In this document: positions 7,446-16,724 of the stretch, in pieces | Position numbering within the stretch: position 1 is the first letter of the stretch | Layout: each line of letters begins with the position of its first letter | Assembly (NCBI GenBank): GCA_035998445.1 | Contig: DASYHQ010000047.1 | Coordinates: 1 to 64,000, forward strand | Origin: Tepidisphaeraceae bacterium | GTDB lineage: Bacteria > Planctomycetota > Phycisphaerae > Tepidisphaerales > Tepidisphaeraceae | Direction of reading: 5' to 3' | DNA length: 64,000 nucleotides | Translations under genes and position numbers: made by a program | The notes under the pieces: model-generated | Databases searched by the model: none | Seen by the model: the letters and a program-made list of their open reading frames with translations, nothing else | Told to the model about the DNA's origin: nothing

Positions 7446-10400
7446 ATGTCCAGCGTTCAGAAGGTCCTGACCAAAGTGTTCGGCAGCCGCAACGACCGTT
7501 TGCTGAAGCGTTACCGCAAGATCGTCGCCCAGATCAACGCGCTCGAACCGCAGATGCAGGTGATGACCGACGCGCAGCTGCGCGCCCGGGCCCATGAGAT
7601 TCGCGCCGGCCTGGTCGCCGGCAAGCTGGAGTCGTACGGCGTGCTGCCTGAGTGCTTGGCGATCATGCGCGAGTCGATGGACCGCCACATCGGCATTCGC
7701 GAGATCTTCAACCCCGACCTGAATTTCGACCCCGATAAGTTCGACGACAAGACGCTCGAGGCCTACGACAGCGTTCAGCGGCACATGATTGCCACCGGCG
7801 AACCGTGGCAGCGGGTGACGATTCCGGTCGAGGTGTACGAGGGCGTGCGGAAGATGTACCCCGACAGCCGCCCGCCTTTCCGTGCGCGGTGCTTTGACGT
7901 GCAGTTGATCGGTGGGCTCGTGCTGTACGAGGGCAAGATCGCCGAAATGGCGACGGGTGAAGGTAAGACGTTCGTCGCGCCGCTGGCCTGCTTCATGCGG
8001 GTGATGGAGGGCAACCACGCGCACGTGGTGACGGTGAACGATTACCTCGTCCGCCGCGACGCGACCTGGGTTCGGCCGGCGTTTGAGAACCTCGGCTTTA
8101 CGGTCGGCTTCATCCAGAGCGACATGGAACCGGGTGGCCCCAACCGTCGGCAGATGTACGAGGCGGACGTCACGTACGGCACGAACAGCGAGTTCGGCTT
8201 CGATTACCTGCGCGACAACATGAAGGAGAGCGTGCAGGCCCAGGTGCAGGGCCCGTTGGACTACGCGATCGTCGACGAGGTCGACAGCGCGCTGATCGAC
8301 GAGGCGAAGACGCCGTTGATCATCAGCGGCGCCGCCCACGACGACGCCCCGAAGTACCGCGCCGCCGACGCCGTGGCGCGGCAGATCCTCGAACTGGCCA
8401 AGCCGTGGGTCGCGATCGATCGTCAGGTGGACGCCGCCAAGCGCGGGATCAAGGCCGCCGAGGGTGACGAGGAGAAGGCCAAGGACAAGGCCGCCAAGGA
8501 GGCCGCGCGCCAGCGAAAGGCTACCGCCGAGAAGCAATTGGAAGAGGCCGAGGAGAAGAAGGTCGGCCTGACGCAGTACTACGAGGTCGAGTTGGACCGC
8601 AAGAGCGTCCACCTCACCCACGACGGCATCGCCGCCGCCCAGGAGGCCGCGGGCGTGGGGTCGTTCTACGTCGGCAACAACATGGAGTGGCCGCACCTCA
8701 TGGAGCAGGCGCTGCGCGCCCACGTGGTGTACGAGAAGGACAAGGATTACGTCGTCGAGCGCAACCCGCGCACGGGCGACATGGAAGTGGTGATCGTCGA
8801 CGAGTACACCGGCCGCAAGATGGTCGGGCGGCAGTGGTCGGACGGGCTGCACCAGGCGGTGGAGGCCAAGGAGCGCGTCACGATCAAGCAGGAGACGCAG
8901 ACGCTGGCGACGATCACGCTGCAGAACTTCTTCAAGCTCTACAAGAGCCTGGCCGGCATGACCGGCACTGCCCAGACCGAGGCCGAGGAGTTCCAGAAGA
9001 TCTACAAGCTGGAAGTGGTCACCATCCCCACGAACCGCCCGCGCGTGCGCCTTGACGAAGAGGACCGCGTCTACCGCACCGAGGCGGAGAAGTGGAACGC
9101 GATCATCGACGAAATCCGCGAGGAGTCGCAGAAGGGCCGGCCGGTGCTGGTGGGCACGACGAGCGTGGAGAAGAGCGAGATGCTCTCGGTGATGTTGAAG
9201 CGCAAGCACGGCATCGACCACAACGTGCTCAACGCCAAGTACCACGAGCGCGAGGCGCAGATCATCGCAGAAGCCGGCCAGCAGATCGTCAACGCGCACG
9301 GCGAGACGGTGGGCCGCGTGACGATCGCCACGAACATGGCCGGTCGTGGCACGGACATCAAGCTGTTACCGCAGTCGCACACCGCCGGTGGCTTGCATGT
9401 AATCGGCACCGAGCGCCACACCAGCCGCCGCATCGACAACCAGCTGCGCGGCCGGTCGGGCCGCCAGGGCGACCCCGGTTCCAGCCGGTTCTACGTGTCG
9501 CTGCAGGACGACCTGATGAAGATGTTCATGGGCGACTGGACCATGAAGATGCTCGGCTGGGTCGGCATGGAGGAGAACGTCGCGATCGAGCACAAGTCGA
9601 TCACGAACGGCATCATCCGCGCGCAGAAGAAGGTCGAGGAGCGCAACTACCTCGGCCGGAAGAACCTGCTGGAGTACGACGAGGTGAACGACCACCAGCG
9701 CAACAGCTTCTACGGCATGCGGCAGCGCGTGCTGGAAGGGCGCGACGTCGACGGCGTCATCTGGGGCATGATCGGTGACGCCATTCGCGACGCGGTCGAC
9801 AAGTACATCACCCGCGACTACGTGGCTGGCCAGATCTCTGAGTGGGCCCGCGTGAACGTCGACGTGGTCGTCGACGTGGAAGACCTGCGCGGCAACCGCA
9901 ACCTGGCCGACATCGAGGAATTCATTCGCGATAAGGCCCGCAGCGAGGCGGAGACGAACATCCCCGTGCTGCTCGGCGAGTACACGGGTGAAGATGCGAA
10001 CGACGCGGGCACCTGGGACCTGAAGGGCCTGCAGCAGGCGATCAACGTCGGCTACGGCATCACCATGACGCAGGCGAACATCCGCAAGATGACGCTGCGC
10101 GAGCTGGAGGACACCGTGCGCGACGCGGCGATCGCGCAGATCGACAAACGCGAGATGGAGGGCCTGTCGCGCTACCTGGAACCGAAGTTCGCCGAGAACG
10201 AGCTGGCCGAGTGGGCCCGCGAGAAGTTCGCGATCGAACTGACCGCCGACGAGCTGATCGCCGACACGCGCGATAACCGCCCGAAGGACGCAGACACGAT
10301 CGTCGAACTGATCGAGGGACGCGCCCGCGCCGCCTACACCCGCCGCGAGGTGGAATATCCGGTTGACGAGATCCTGACCTACGTCACGCAGGGCCAGAAC

Positions 10401-11309
10401 GTCGCCACGATCGACAATCCCTACGCCGCCGACTTCCTGCGCGGCTGGATCCGTGCCAAGTTCGGCCAACTGCTGGACCAGGAGTACCTGCGCACCGCGC
10501 CGATCCGCCAGCTGCGCGACGAGCTGATCGGCTATCAGGAGCAGTACCTGCATGACGGTAAGCTGGAGGCGGAGATCGACGCGATGGTGAAGGTGCACCC
10601 GGAGAAGGCCGCGCTCATCCACGCGTTCAACGACCGCTTCGGCCTGGGTTTGACCGAGAAGGACCTGGACCCGAAGGTGGCCATGAGCACCGCCAAGGGG
10701 CGTCGCGGCGATTTGCCGAAGGACACGGACCACGACGGGCAGATCAGCCCGCGCGAGATCTTGATGTCGAAGGCGCGCGGCTTCCTGCGCGGCGAGCTGA
10801 CGCGGCTGGAACAGTTCGTCCTCATCCAGATCTTCGACCAGATGTGGAAGGACCACCTGTACGCGATGGACACGCTCAAGAGCGGCATCGGCCTGCACGC
10901 GTTCGCCGAGAAGGACCCGCGCGTGCTCTTCAAGAAGGAAGGCTTCCGTTACTTCGAAGAGATGATGGCGAGCATCCGCGACAAGGTCACCGACCTGATC
11001 TTCCGCGCCCGTGTCGGTGGTTCACCAGCCGAGCAGGCCCAACCGCGCAATGCGTACCGCGAGACCGCCGCCGTGCACCAGGAAGGCGATAACTACGGCG
11101 TGACCGAATCCCTCGCCGCCACCGCGACGGCAGAAGCGCCCGCGGTGCTGGCCGAGGGCAGTGGCGAGTACGCGGAAGGCAGCGCCAGCGGTGGCGCGAC
11201 CGTGGTAAAAACCATCGTCCGCGACGAGCCCAAGGTCGGCCGCAACGATCCCTGCCCGTGCGGTAGTGGCAAGAAGTACAAGAAGTGCTGCGGTGAGCAC
11301 GCGGCGTAA
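7446..11309 (+). CDS. secA: Preprotein translocase ATPase SecA, long form
   Basis: The motor that pushes preproteins through SecYEG. The Walker A MATGEGKT is at residues 168-175 and the DEAD-box variant [11 protein letters not shown] near 275. [14 protein letters not shown] opens the second ATPase half, followed by GRGTDIKL and [12 protein letters not shown]. The C-terminus is a SEC-C zinc motif, [13 protein letters not shown]. At 1287 residues it is some 400 longer than E. coli SecA. A charged coiled-coil insert (about 340-380) lies in the cross-linking region, and a large insert (about 800-1100) in the helical scaffold ends in a canonical EF-hand loop, [12 protein letters not shown] (1093-1104). 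GGAG lies five bases before the ATG. Confidence 0.97.
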   Translation: MSSVQKVLTKVFGSRNDRLLKRYRKIVAQINALEPQMQVMTDAQLRARAHEIRAGLVAGKLESYGVLPECLAIMRESMDRHIGIREIFNPDLNFDPDKFDDKTLEAYDSVQRHMIATGEPWQRVTIPVEVYEGVRKMYPDSRPPFRARCFDVQLIGGLVLYEGKIAEMATGEGKTFVAPLACFMRVMEGNHAHVVTVNDYLVRRDATWVRPAFENLGFTVGFIQSDMEPGGPNRRQMYEADVTYGTNSEFGFDYLRDNMKESVQAQVQGPLDYAIVDEVDSALIDEAKTPLIISGAAHDDAPKYRAADAVARQILELAKPWVAIDRQVDAAKRGIKAAEGDEEKAKDKAAKEAARQRKATAEKQLEEAEEKKVGLTQYYEVELDRKSVHLTHDGIAAAQEAAGVGSFYVGNNMEWPHLMEQALRAHVVYEKDKDYVVERNPRTGDMEVVIVDEYTGRKMVGRQWSDGLHQAVEAKERVTIKQETQTLATITLQNFFKLYKSLAGMTGTAQTEAEEFQKIYKLEVVTIPTNRPRVRLDEEDRVYRTEAEKWNAIIDEIREESQKGRPVLVGTTSVEKSEMLSVMLKRKHGIDHNVLNAKYHEREAQIIAEAGQQIVNAHGETVGRVTIATNMAGRGTDIKLLPQSHTAGGLHVIGTERHTSRRIDNQLRGRSGRQGDPGSSRFYVSLQDDLMKMFMGDWTMKMLGWVGMEENVAIEHKSITNGIIRAQKKVEERNYLGRKNLLEYDEVNDHQRNSFYGMRQRVLEGRDVDGVIWGMIGDAIRDAVDKYITRDYVAGQISEWARVNVDVVVDVEDLRGNRNLADIEEFIRDKARSEAETNIPVLLGEYTGEDANDAGTWDLKGLQQAINVGYGITMTQANIRKMTLRELEDTVRDAAIAQIDKREMEGLSRYLEPKFAENELAEWAREKFAIELTADELIADTRDNRPKDADTIVELIEGRARAAYTRREVEYPVDEILTYVTQGQNVATIDNPYAADFLRGWIRAKFGQLLDQEYLRTAPIRQLRDELIGYQEQYLHDGKLEAEIDAMVKVHPEKAALIHAFNDRFGLGLTEKDLDPKVAMSTAKGRRGDLPKDTDHDGQISPREILMSKARGFLRGELTRLEQFVLIQIFDQMWKDHLYAMDTLKSGIGLHAFAEKDPRVLFKKEGFRYFEEMMASIRDKVTDLIFRARVGGSPAEQAQPRNAYRETAAVHQEGDNYGVTESLAATATAEAPAVLAEGSGEYAEGSASGGATVVKTIVRDEPKVGRNDPCPCGSGKKYKKCCGEHAA

Positions 11310-11335
11310 TGCGCAACGCTGGCGCGGCGCACCCG

Positions 11336-11418
11336 TGTCATCCCGATGGGAGGCTTGCCGACCTGAGGGATCTCGAACGTCCGAGCGATTCTCGGCCTTG
11401 CGAGATCCCCCGGGTCGT
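11336..11418. repeat. Palindromic repeat, type A, truncated right arm
   Basis: TGTCATCCCGATGGGAGGC starts at 11336, with GACCTGAGGGATCTCG inside. The right arm begins CGAGATCCCCCGGGTCGTC, then loses the terminal part, so only the inner half of the hairpin is preserved. It lies just after secA, next to the type B copy at 11444. Confidence 0.7.
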
Positions 11419-11443
11419 CCAGCGTTTCCAAAGGCGACACCCT

Positions 11444-11522
11444 TCATCCTGAGGTACTCCGAAGGATCTCTTTCTTCTCAAGGCAATTGCGGGGGGAGAT
11501 CCTTCGGAGTACCTCAGGATGA
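11444..11522. repeat. Palindromic repeat, type B
   Basis: TCATCCTGAGGTACTCCGAAG at 11444 is mirrored by CTTCGGAGTACCTCAGGATGA ending at 11522. The inner GGATCTC/GAGATCC pairing and the GGGGGGAGATCC junction match the copies at 3126 and 26466. Types A and B lie side by side here, filling most of the secA-proS gap. Confidence 0.8.
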
Positions 11523-11634
11523 CCGATTGTGCTTGCGCAGGCCATGCTTGTGCCCGCACGCCGCGCGGCTCACTGAGAGGCCAACAGCTGACCTGCTGCG
11601 TGAATCGCCCGCTGCGTGTATCATCCCTCGCCTT

Positions 11635-13176
11635 ATGGCCAAGAACATCAAGCCTCGCAGTGAAGACTACGCGCAGTGGTACCTCGACGTGATCAAGGCC
11701 GCGCAGCTGGCGGATTATTCGCCGGTGCGTGGGTGCATGGTCATTCGGCCGGAAGGGTTCGCCGTCTGGGAGGCCATTCAGCGCGACCTCGATCGGCGGT
11801 TCAAGGAGACCGGCCACGTCAACGCGTACTTCCCGCTGCTGATACCGCAGTCGTTCCTGGCCAAGGAGGCGCAGCACGTCGAGGGGTTCGCGATGGAGTG
11901 CGCGGTCGTCACGCACTCGAAGCTTGAAAAGGACCCGGACAAGCCCGGCACGTTGCGCCCGGCCGGCGAGTTGGAAGAACCATTGGTCGTGCGGCCGACG
12001 AGCGAGACGATCATCGGCCACATGTACGCGCAGTGGATCCAGAGCTACCGCGACCTGCCCGTGCTGATCAACCAGTGGTGCAACGTGATGCGGTGGGAAC
12101 TGCGCACGCGCCTGTTCCTGCGCACGGCCGAGTTTTTGTGGCAGGAAGGGCACACCGCCCACGAGACCGGCGAGCAGGCGCAGGAGGAGACGCTGCGCAT
12201 GCTCGACGTGTACGAGCGCTTCGCCGAAGACTTTTTGGCCATCCCGGTCATCAAGGGCTACAAGACCGAGAGCGAGAAGTTCCCCGGCGCCGACACGACG
12301 TACGCCATCGAAGCCCTCATGCAGGACGGCAAGGCCCTGCAGGCCGGCACCAGCCATAACCTTGGTCAGAACTTCGCCAAGGCGTTCGACATCAAGTACC
12401 TCGGGCGCGATCAGCAGCAGGCGCACTGCCACACGACCAGTTGGGGCGTTAGCACGCGTTTGATCGGCGCGATGATCATGGCGCACAGCGACGACGAGGG
12501 CCTCATCATCCCGCCGCATGCCGCGCCGAACGTGGCGGCGATCGTGCCGATCTTCAAGACGCCGGAAGAACGCGAGACCGTGGCCGGCTTTATCGACAAG
12601 ATCCTGGTCGAACTCGTCGGCCAGACCGAGGTGGAGGCCGCGAAGAAGCGGGCCAGTTCGGACATCGCCAGCTACTTCTTCGACAAGGTGACCGGCCAGA
12701 AGATCGTCGTCGACTGGCGCGATGCACGGCCCGGCGACAAGCAGTACCACTGGGAACAGCGCGGCGTGCCGTTCCGCATGGAGGTTGGCCCGCGCGACGT
12801 GGCGGGGGGCGTGTTCGTGCTGAAGCATCGGCTGGACCGCTCGAAAGCCATCACGAATCTCACCGATGTCTCGCCCGACTGGCTGCGCGGTTTGCTGGCC
12901 GACATGCACACGAAGTTGTTCGGCCGCGCCAAGGCGTTCCGCGATGCCAACACGCACACGGCCACCACGTACGACGAGCTGAAGTCGATCATCGCGGGCA
13001 AGGGTGGCTTCGTCCGCTGCTTCTTCAAGCCCGGCCGCGAGGCGGAGCAGAAGATCAAGGAAGAAACGAAGGCGACCGTCCGCTGCGTGCCGCTCGAGCA
13101 GACAGGCGAGACCGGCAAGTGCATCTTCACCGGTGAAGAGACCAACGTGCAGGTACTGTTCGCGACGGCGTATTAG
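11635..13176 (+). CDS. proS: Prolyl-tRNA synthetase, archaeal/eukaryotic-type short form
   Basis: Charges tRNA-Pro with proline in the cytoplasm. The 513-residue protein has the class II motifs: FPLLIPQSFLAKEA and VVRPTSETIIGHMY early on, RWELRTRLFLRTAEFLWQEGH (motif 2 region) and the SHNLGQNFAKAF segment. A C-terminal anticodon-binding domain and a zinc-like tail follow. It lacks the large insertion domain of the usual bacterial ProRS and has the EFLWQEGHTAH pattern of the archaeal type, which is also found in scattered bacteria. The ATG at 11635 fits the family N-terminus; the longer open frame upstream runs through the repeats and is not translated sense. Confidence 0.95.
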   Translation: MAKNIKPRSEDYAQWYLDVIKAAQLADYSPVRGCMVIRPEGFAVWEAIQRDLDRRFKETGHVNAYFPLLIPQSFLAKEAQHVEGFAMECAVVTHSKLEKDPDKPGTLRPAGELEEPLVVRPTSETIIGHMYAQWIQSYRDLPVLINQWCNVMRWELRTRLFLRTAEFLWQEGHTAHETGEQAQEETLRMLDVYERFAEDFLAIPVIKGYKTESEKFPGADTTYAIEALMQDGKALQAGTSHNLGQNFAKAFDIKYLGRDQQQAHCHTTSWGVSTRLIGAMIMAHSDDEGLIIPPHAAPNVAAIVPIFKTPEERETVAGFIDKILVELVGQTEVEAAKKRASSDIASYFFDKVTGQKIVVDWRDARPGDKQYHWEQRGVPFRMEVGPRDVAGGVFVLKHRLDRSKAITNLTDVSPDWLRGLLADMHTKLFGRAKAFRDANTHTATTYDELKSIIAGKGGFVRCFFKPGREAEQKIKEETKATVRCVPLEQTGETGKCIFTGEETNVQVLFATAY

Positions 13177-13187
13177 TCGGGTGTCCG

Positions 13188-13328
13188 CAATGACCAATGC
13201 CCAAACCCGAATGACCAATCAAATCCCAATGACGAATGACCAATGACCAATGACCTTGCATCCCTTTGGTCATTGGTGATTGGGCATTCATTGGTCATTC
13301 GGATTTGGGTATTGGTCATTCCCAATGC
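13188..13328. repeat. ATGACCAATG-type tandem and palindromic repeat
   Basis: Multiple copies of AATGACCAAT and its complement ATTGGTCATT fill the gap between proS and bpt. Clusters on the left (13188-13250) face complementary clusters on the right (13266-13320), so the whole unit can fold as a long hairpin. A second unit lies at 36772-36897 and a trace at 19384-19430. No coding function is visible. Confidence 0.75.
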
Positions 13329-13354
13329 GCCCACCCCACGTCACCGTAAACAAA

Positions 13355-14116
13355 ATGTCCGCCGACGTGCCCATCTCGTACTGCGACTATCCCTCCATTC
13401 CACCGCCGGTGCGCGTGAGCCTGACGTTGTTGCCGGAGCACCAATGTCCGTACCTGCCGGACCGGATGGCGCAGTACCGCGGCTGCCGGGCCGACTTGTT
13501 GCCGCCGGAGCTATACCGGCGGTTCATGGATGCCAATTTCCGTCGCAGCGGCACGGTGCTGTACCAGCCGGTGTGCCGTGGGTGCCGGTTGTGCATTCAG
13601 CTGCGCGTGCCGGTGGCGCGCTTCCAACCCAGCAAGTCGCAGCGGCGCTGCGGGCGGCGGAACGCCGATCTGCGCGTTGAGGTGGCGGTGCCAAAATTGA
13701 CCGACGAGAAGTTCGATTTGTACCGCCGGTACGTGCTCGACTGGCACGGCCAACCCACCGAGGAACCGACGGGCGAGGACCTCGAACGCTTCCTGTACGA
13801 ACCCTGCACCGAGACGCGCGAGTTCACCTACCGCGACGCCGCGGGGCAGCTGATGGCAGTCGGCATCTGCGACGTGAGCGACGCCTCGCTCAGCAGCGTC
13901 TACTTCTACTTCGACCCGCGCCACGCGGCCCGCGGGCTCGGCACGTACGGCGCGCTGTACGAATTGGCGTGGGCCGCCGAGCGCAACGTGCAACACTATT
14001 ACCTCGGCTACTGGGTTGCAGGATGCACTACAATGCACTACAAAATGTCATACGCGCCGGCGGAGTTGCTGGGCGCAGATGGACGGTGGCGTGACGCGGC
14101 GCCGGGACGGGCTTGA
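13355..14116 (+). CDS. bpt: Leucyl (aspartate/glutamate) tRNA-protein transferase
   Basis: Attaches leucine from Leu-tRNA to proteins with acidic N-termini, marking them for ClpSAP degradation (the bacterial N-end rule). The 253-residue protein has the family features: a cysteine-containing N-terminal part (YLPDRMAQYRGCRADLLPP), YQPVCRGCRLCIQLRVPV, and the GNAT-like core YFYFDPRHAARGLGTYG followed by YYLGYWVAGCTTMHYK. The ATG at 13355 is chosen over earlier in-frame starts because the upstream part lies in the ATGACCAATG repeat. ClpS and ClpA are not in the window. The Ate/Bpt distinction rests on the short bacterial form. Confidence 0.9.
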   Translation: MSADVPISYCDYPSIPPPVRVSLTLLPEHQCPYLPDRMAQYRGCRADLLPPELYRRFMDANFRRSGTVLYQPVCRGCRLCIQLRVPVARFQPSKSQRRCGRRNADLRVEVAVPKLTDEKFDLYRRYVLDWHGQPTEEPTGEDLERFLYEPCTETREFTYRDAAGQLMAVGICDVSDASLSSVYFYFDPRHAARGLGTYGALYELAWAAERNVQHYYLGYWVAGCTTMHYKMSYAPAELLGADGRWRDAAPGRA

Positions 14117-14242
14117 GGTTGATCCTGACCGCGGTTGCGGTTACTTATTTTCCCTACGGATGTCCGAACGAAGTTGTTGCCGCGTTTCGGCGATTCGTCA
14201 CGACCGCTACGCATTCCGGGGATCAATCGGCGGCGGATCAGC

Positions 14243-14629
14243 ATGACACAGGACGCCGTTAACTCTACGGTAAAGAAGTTGAAGATCTTAGTTGTTGAAG
14301 ATCACGCCCCGACCCGACTCGCGATGACTCGCCTCATCCGGCAGGCCGGCGCCGACGTGCAGAGCGCCCGCGACGGTGAAGAGGCGCTGGGGTTCCTGCT
14401 CACCCAGCGGTTCGACGTGCTGCTGACCGACCTGCGCATGCCCGTCATGGACGGCTTCGAGCTGCTGCACCACGCGATGAAACTCCCCGAAAGCCACCGC
14501 CCCAAGCGCGTGATCGCGATCTCCGGCGAGTACGGCGCCGGCGCCCTGCACGGCCAACCCGTCTCGTTTCTCGCCAAGCCCTTCAACCTCGACGTGCTGC
14601 TGGAAATGCTCAGCGGCAAGCCGAACTAG
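14243..14629 (+). CDS. Stand-alone response-regulator receiver
   Basis: A 128-residue CheY-like receiver with no output domain. The acidic pair is in ILVVEDHAPTR, the phospho-acceptor Asp in VLLTDLRMPVMDG, the switch Ser in VIAISGEYG and the conserved Lys in SFLAKPF. All catalytic positions are intact. Without an effector domain it probably works by protein-protein contact or as a phosphorelay intermediate. No histidine kinase is nearby. The ATG at 14243 is preferred because the longer upstream frame has no receiver-like sequence. Confidence 0.85.
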   Translation: MTQDAVNSTVKKLKILVVEDHAPTRLAMTRLIRQAGADVQSARDGEEALGFLLTQRFDVLLTDLRMPVMDGFELLHHAMKLPESHRPKRVIAISGEYGAGALHGQPVSFLAKPFNLDVLLEMLSGKPN

Positions 14630-14790
14630 AAGCATTCCCACGACCGCGTCTATTGATCCGTCAGCCTGCTCACGGGGCCCGATGCCTACGGGCAAGGTCA
14701 TGGCTCGATCTGCCTCGCGATAGACCTTCTGTAGCGGTCGCCGCGGGAATACCCGCGGGGCAAACTAACGTAAATCGGACCTCTCAGCCG

Positions 14791-16347
14791 ATGACATGGA
14801 CAAGCATCAATGCGCGTTTGCGCGCGCAGGGTGCAAGGCGAACGTACAACGCGCGAGCACACACTATGGCAATGCCTTCGCTGGACGATGTGGGAATCAA
14901 CGATGAGTCGTTCAAATCGCTCGCCTGTTCAGGCCAGCGCGACGCGGCCGACCGGCGCGCGCGCGGGCAACTGGGGCTGGCGCTGAGCGACATGGCCGTC
15001 ACGCACATCATGGCGGGTCGCCGCGACGAGGCGCTGCGCATCCTGCGTCAGGCGGGCGACCTGGCGCCGCACGAGCAGCTGGTTTTCCACAACCTGCTGG
15101 CCACTTTGAGCGGCGGCAAGCTGCTGCGCGACGGCGAGTTGACGACGCTCAAGCATCGGCTGATCGATCTGCTGCCACAGACCACCTGGGCGGCCGACTA
15201 CCGCCCGCTGTTGTTCCTGCCGCGATTTCTGAACCTCGAGTTCGTGTCGGGCAAGTGCAACCTGCATTGCCGCATGTGCGTCGGCGTGCAGGACGAGAAG
15301 TACCCGAACAAGTTTGAGGCGATGCCCGTTGAGGCGTTCGAGAGCATCCTGCTGGCCGCCCCGACCATCAGTGGCATCACGCTCAGTTCCGGCAACAGCG
15401 ACCCGCTGCTGCACCCGCACATCGAGCGGGTGGTGCGGTTCAGCAAGGAGCACGATGTCCGGCTGGACATCTACACGAACGGGCACCCGCTGACCGAGGC
15501 GCGCGCCAAGCTGTTCGTCGAGACCGGCGCGGTGCAGATGCTGAACGTCTCGCTGGACGCCGCCACGCCCGAGATGTATCGAAAGATTCGCGGGGCGGAC
15601 CTCGGGCGCGTGCTGAAGAACGTCGAGCGCCTGCAGCAACTGAAGAGCGCCGCCGGCGCGGGGCTGCCGTGGTTGTCGCTGTCGATCGTCGCGATGGCCG
15701 ACAACATCCACGAGCTGCCGGCGTTCGTGCGCATGGCCGCTGAGTTGGGGGCGGGTCGCGTGAACATCGAGGATCTGATCGGCTGGGAAGATCGCAAGAG
15801 CGACAACCGCCATGCCACCGACAACCCGGCCTGCGCCGACCTGCTGCGCGAGTCGGTGGAACTGGCGGCGCAACTGAAGGTGAAGATCTTCGTGCCCGAA
15901 GGCCTTCGCCGGGTGATGGAAGCGTCGCAGCGGGTCGCGGCAACCGCAGGTTCGACCGTGCCGGTCGCCACCAGCGTTGCCGACCCAGCGGCGCAGGAAC
16001 TGCAGAGCTGCTCGTGGGCCGAGGGGCTTTACGTGAATGGTGACGCGTCGATCAGCCCCTGCTGCATGGTGCACGACGTCGCCGACATGGGTTCGGTGAA
16101 CGATGGGCCGCTGCAGGAGAACGCGAAGTACAATAAGGTGAAGGAGCTGCTGTTCAGCGGCAAGGTCTTCAACGACTGCACCGGCCGGCCATGCGAATAC
16201 GTGCAGCAACAGAAGGCGCTTGGCATCCCGTTGAACTACATTACCGACGCCGACCTCGGCGACCTGTTGCCACGCCGCAAGCGCGCTGTCGCACCGGTTG
16301 AGCTGACGGTGAATGGGCTGCGCCCGTCCGCGAGTGCAGCGGCGTAG
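14791..16347 (+). CDS. Radical SAM/SPASM protein with N-terminal TPR-like region
   Basis: A 518-residue enzyme. Residues 60-105 form a TPR-like helical pair (AVTHIMAGRRDEALRILRQ). The radical SAM core begins with EFVSGKCNLHCRMCVG, in which Cys156, Cys160 and Cys163 would hold the 4Fe-4S cluster. A C-terminal SPASM-like region has a Cys-rich set (SCSWAEGLYVNGDASISPCC and CTGRPCEY) for auxiliary clusters. Such proteins modify peptides or carry out other radical chemistry; the substrate is unknown. The product has no evident maturation partners nearby. ATG 14791 is the likely start, with ATG 14869 as an alternative. A short open frame starts right after its stop but falls in a repeat. Confidence 0.85.
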   Translation: MTWTSINARLRAQGARRTYNARAHTMAMPSLDDVGINDESFKSLACSGQRDAADRRARGQLGLALSDMAVTHIMAGRRDEALRILRQAGDLAPHEQLVFHNLLATLSGGKLLRDGELTTLKHRLIDLLPQTTWAADYRPLLFLPRFLNLEFVSGKCNLHCRMCVGVQDEKYPNKFEAMPVEAFESILLAAPTISGITLSSGNSDPLLHPHIERVVRFSKEHDVRLDIYTNGHPLTEARAKLFVETGAVQMLNVSLDAATPEMYRKIRGADLGRVLKNVERLQQLKSAAGAGLPWLSLSIVAMADNIHELPAFVRMAAELGAGRVNIEDLIGWEDRKSDNRHATDNPACADLLRESVELAAQLKVKIFVPEGLRRVMEASQRVAATAGSTVPVATSVADPAAQELQSCSWAEGLYVNGDASISPCCMVHDVADMGSVNDGPLQENAKYNKVKELLFSGKVFNDCTGRPCEYVQQQKALGIPLNYITDADLGDLLPRRKRAVAPVELTVNGLRPSASAAA

Positions 16348-16395
16348 ATGCTGAAGCGTGTCGTGAAGCAGCGCCTCGAGATATCACGGAAGGTG

Positions 16396-16566
16396 CTCTT
16401 AGAGCGTGCTATGCACTTTCCAGTTCAGAAACTGGATTGGGTGTTACCGTTTGGTACTCCAAGCCGTGCTGAAAACGCAGGACACGGCTTGGAGTACCAA
16501 ACCGTGGCATCCAGCGCCCTCATGCCTGCGTTACTGACCCCGAAAGTGCGAACACACGCTCTTAAG
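16396..16566. repeat. MITE-like element with nested inverted repeats
   Basis: Outer imperfect inverted repeats of about 25 bp lie at 16396-16420 (CTCTTAGAGCGTG...) and 16541-16566 (...CACGCTCTTAAG). Inside, TTTGGTACTCCAAGCCGTG (16450-16468) and its complement (16483-16501) form a near-perfect stem around a 14-bp loop. The 171-bp unit has no transposase and resembles a miniature inverted-repeat element. The rest of the 16348-16724 gap has no gene. Confidence 0.6.
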
Positions 16567-16724
16567 GCGAACGACGATTGAAGTCCGGCCCCCCCTGTGG
16601 ACCGAACCTCGGTACAACGGGTCACGCAACGAAATCTCCGTGATGTGATGACGTAGGCTTCCTTGAGCCGGCCAAGTCGCTTGGGCAACCCTGCCAACGA
16701 ATGCTACGTCACCACGCGGGTGCT

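Noticed and set aside
16348-16581. 77-codon open frame right after the radical SAM gene, possible precursor peptide
   Set aside because: It runs over the nested inverted repeats at 16396-16566, has no ribosome site of its own and its composition is set by the repeat.
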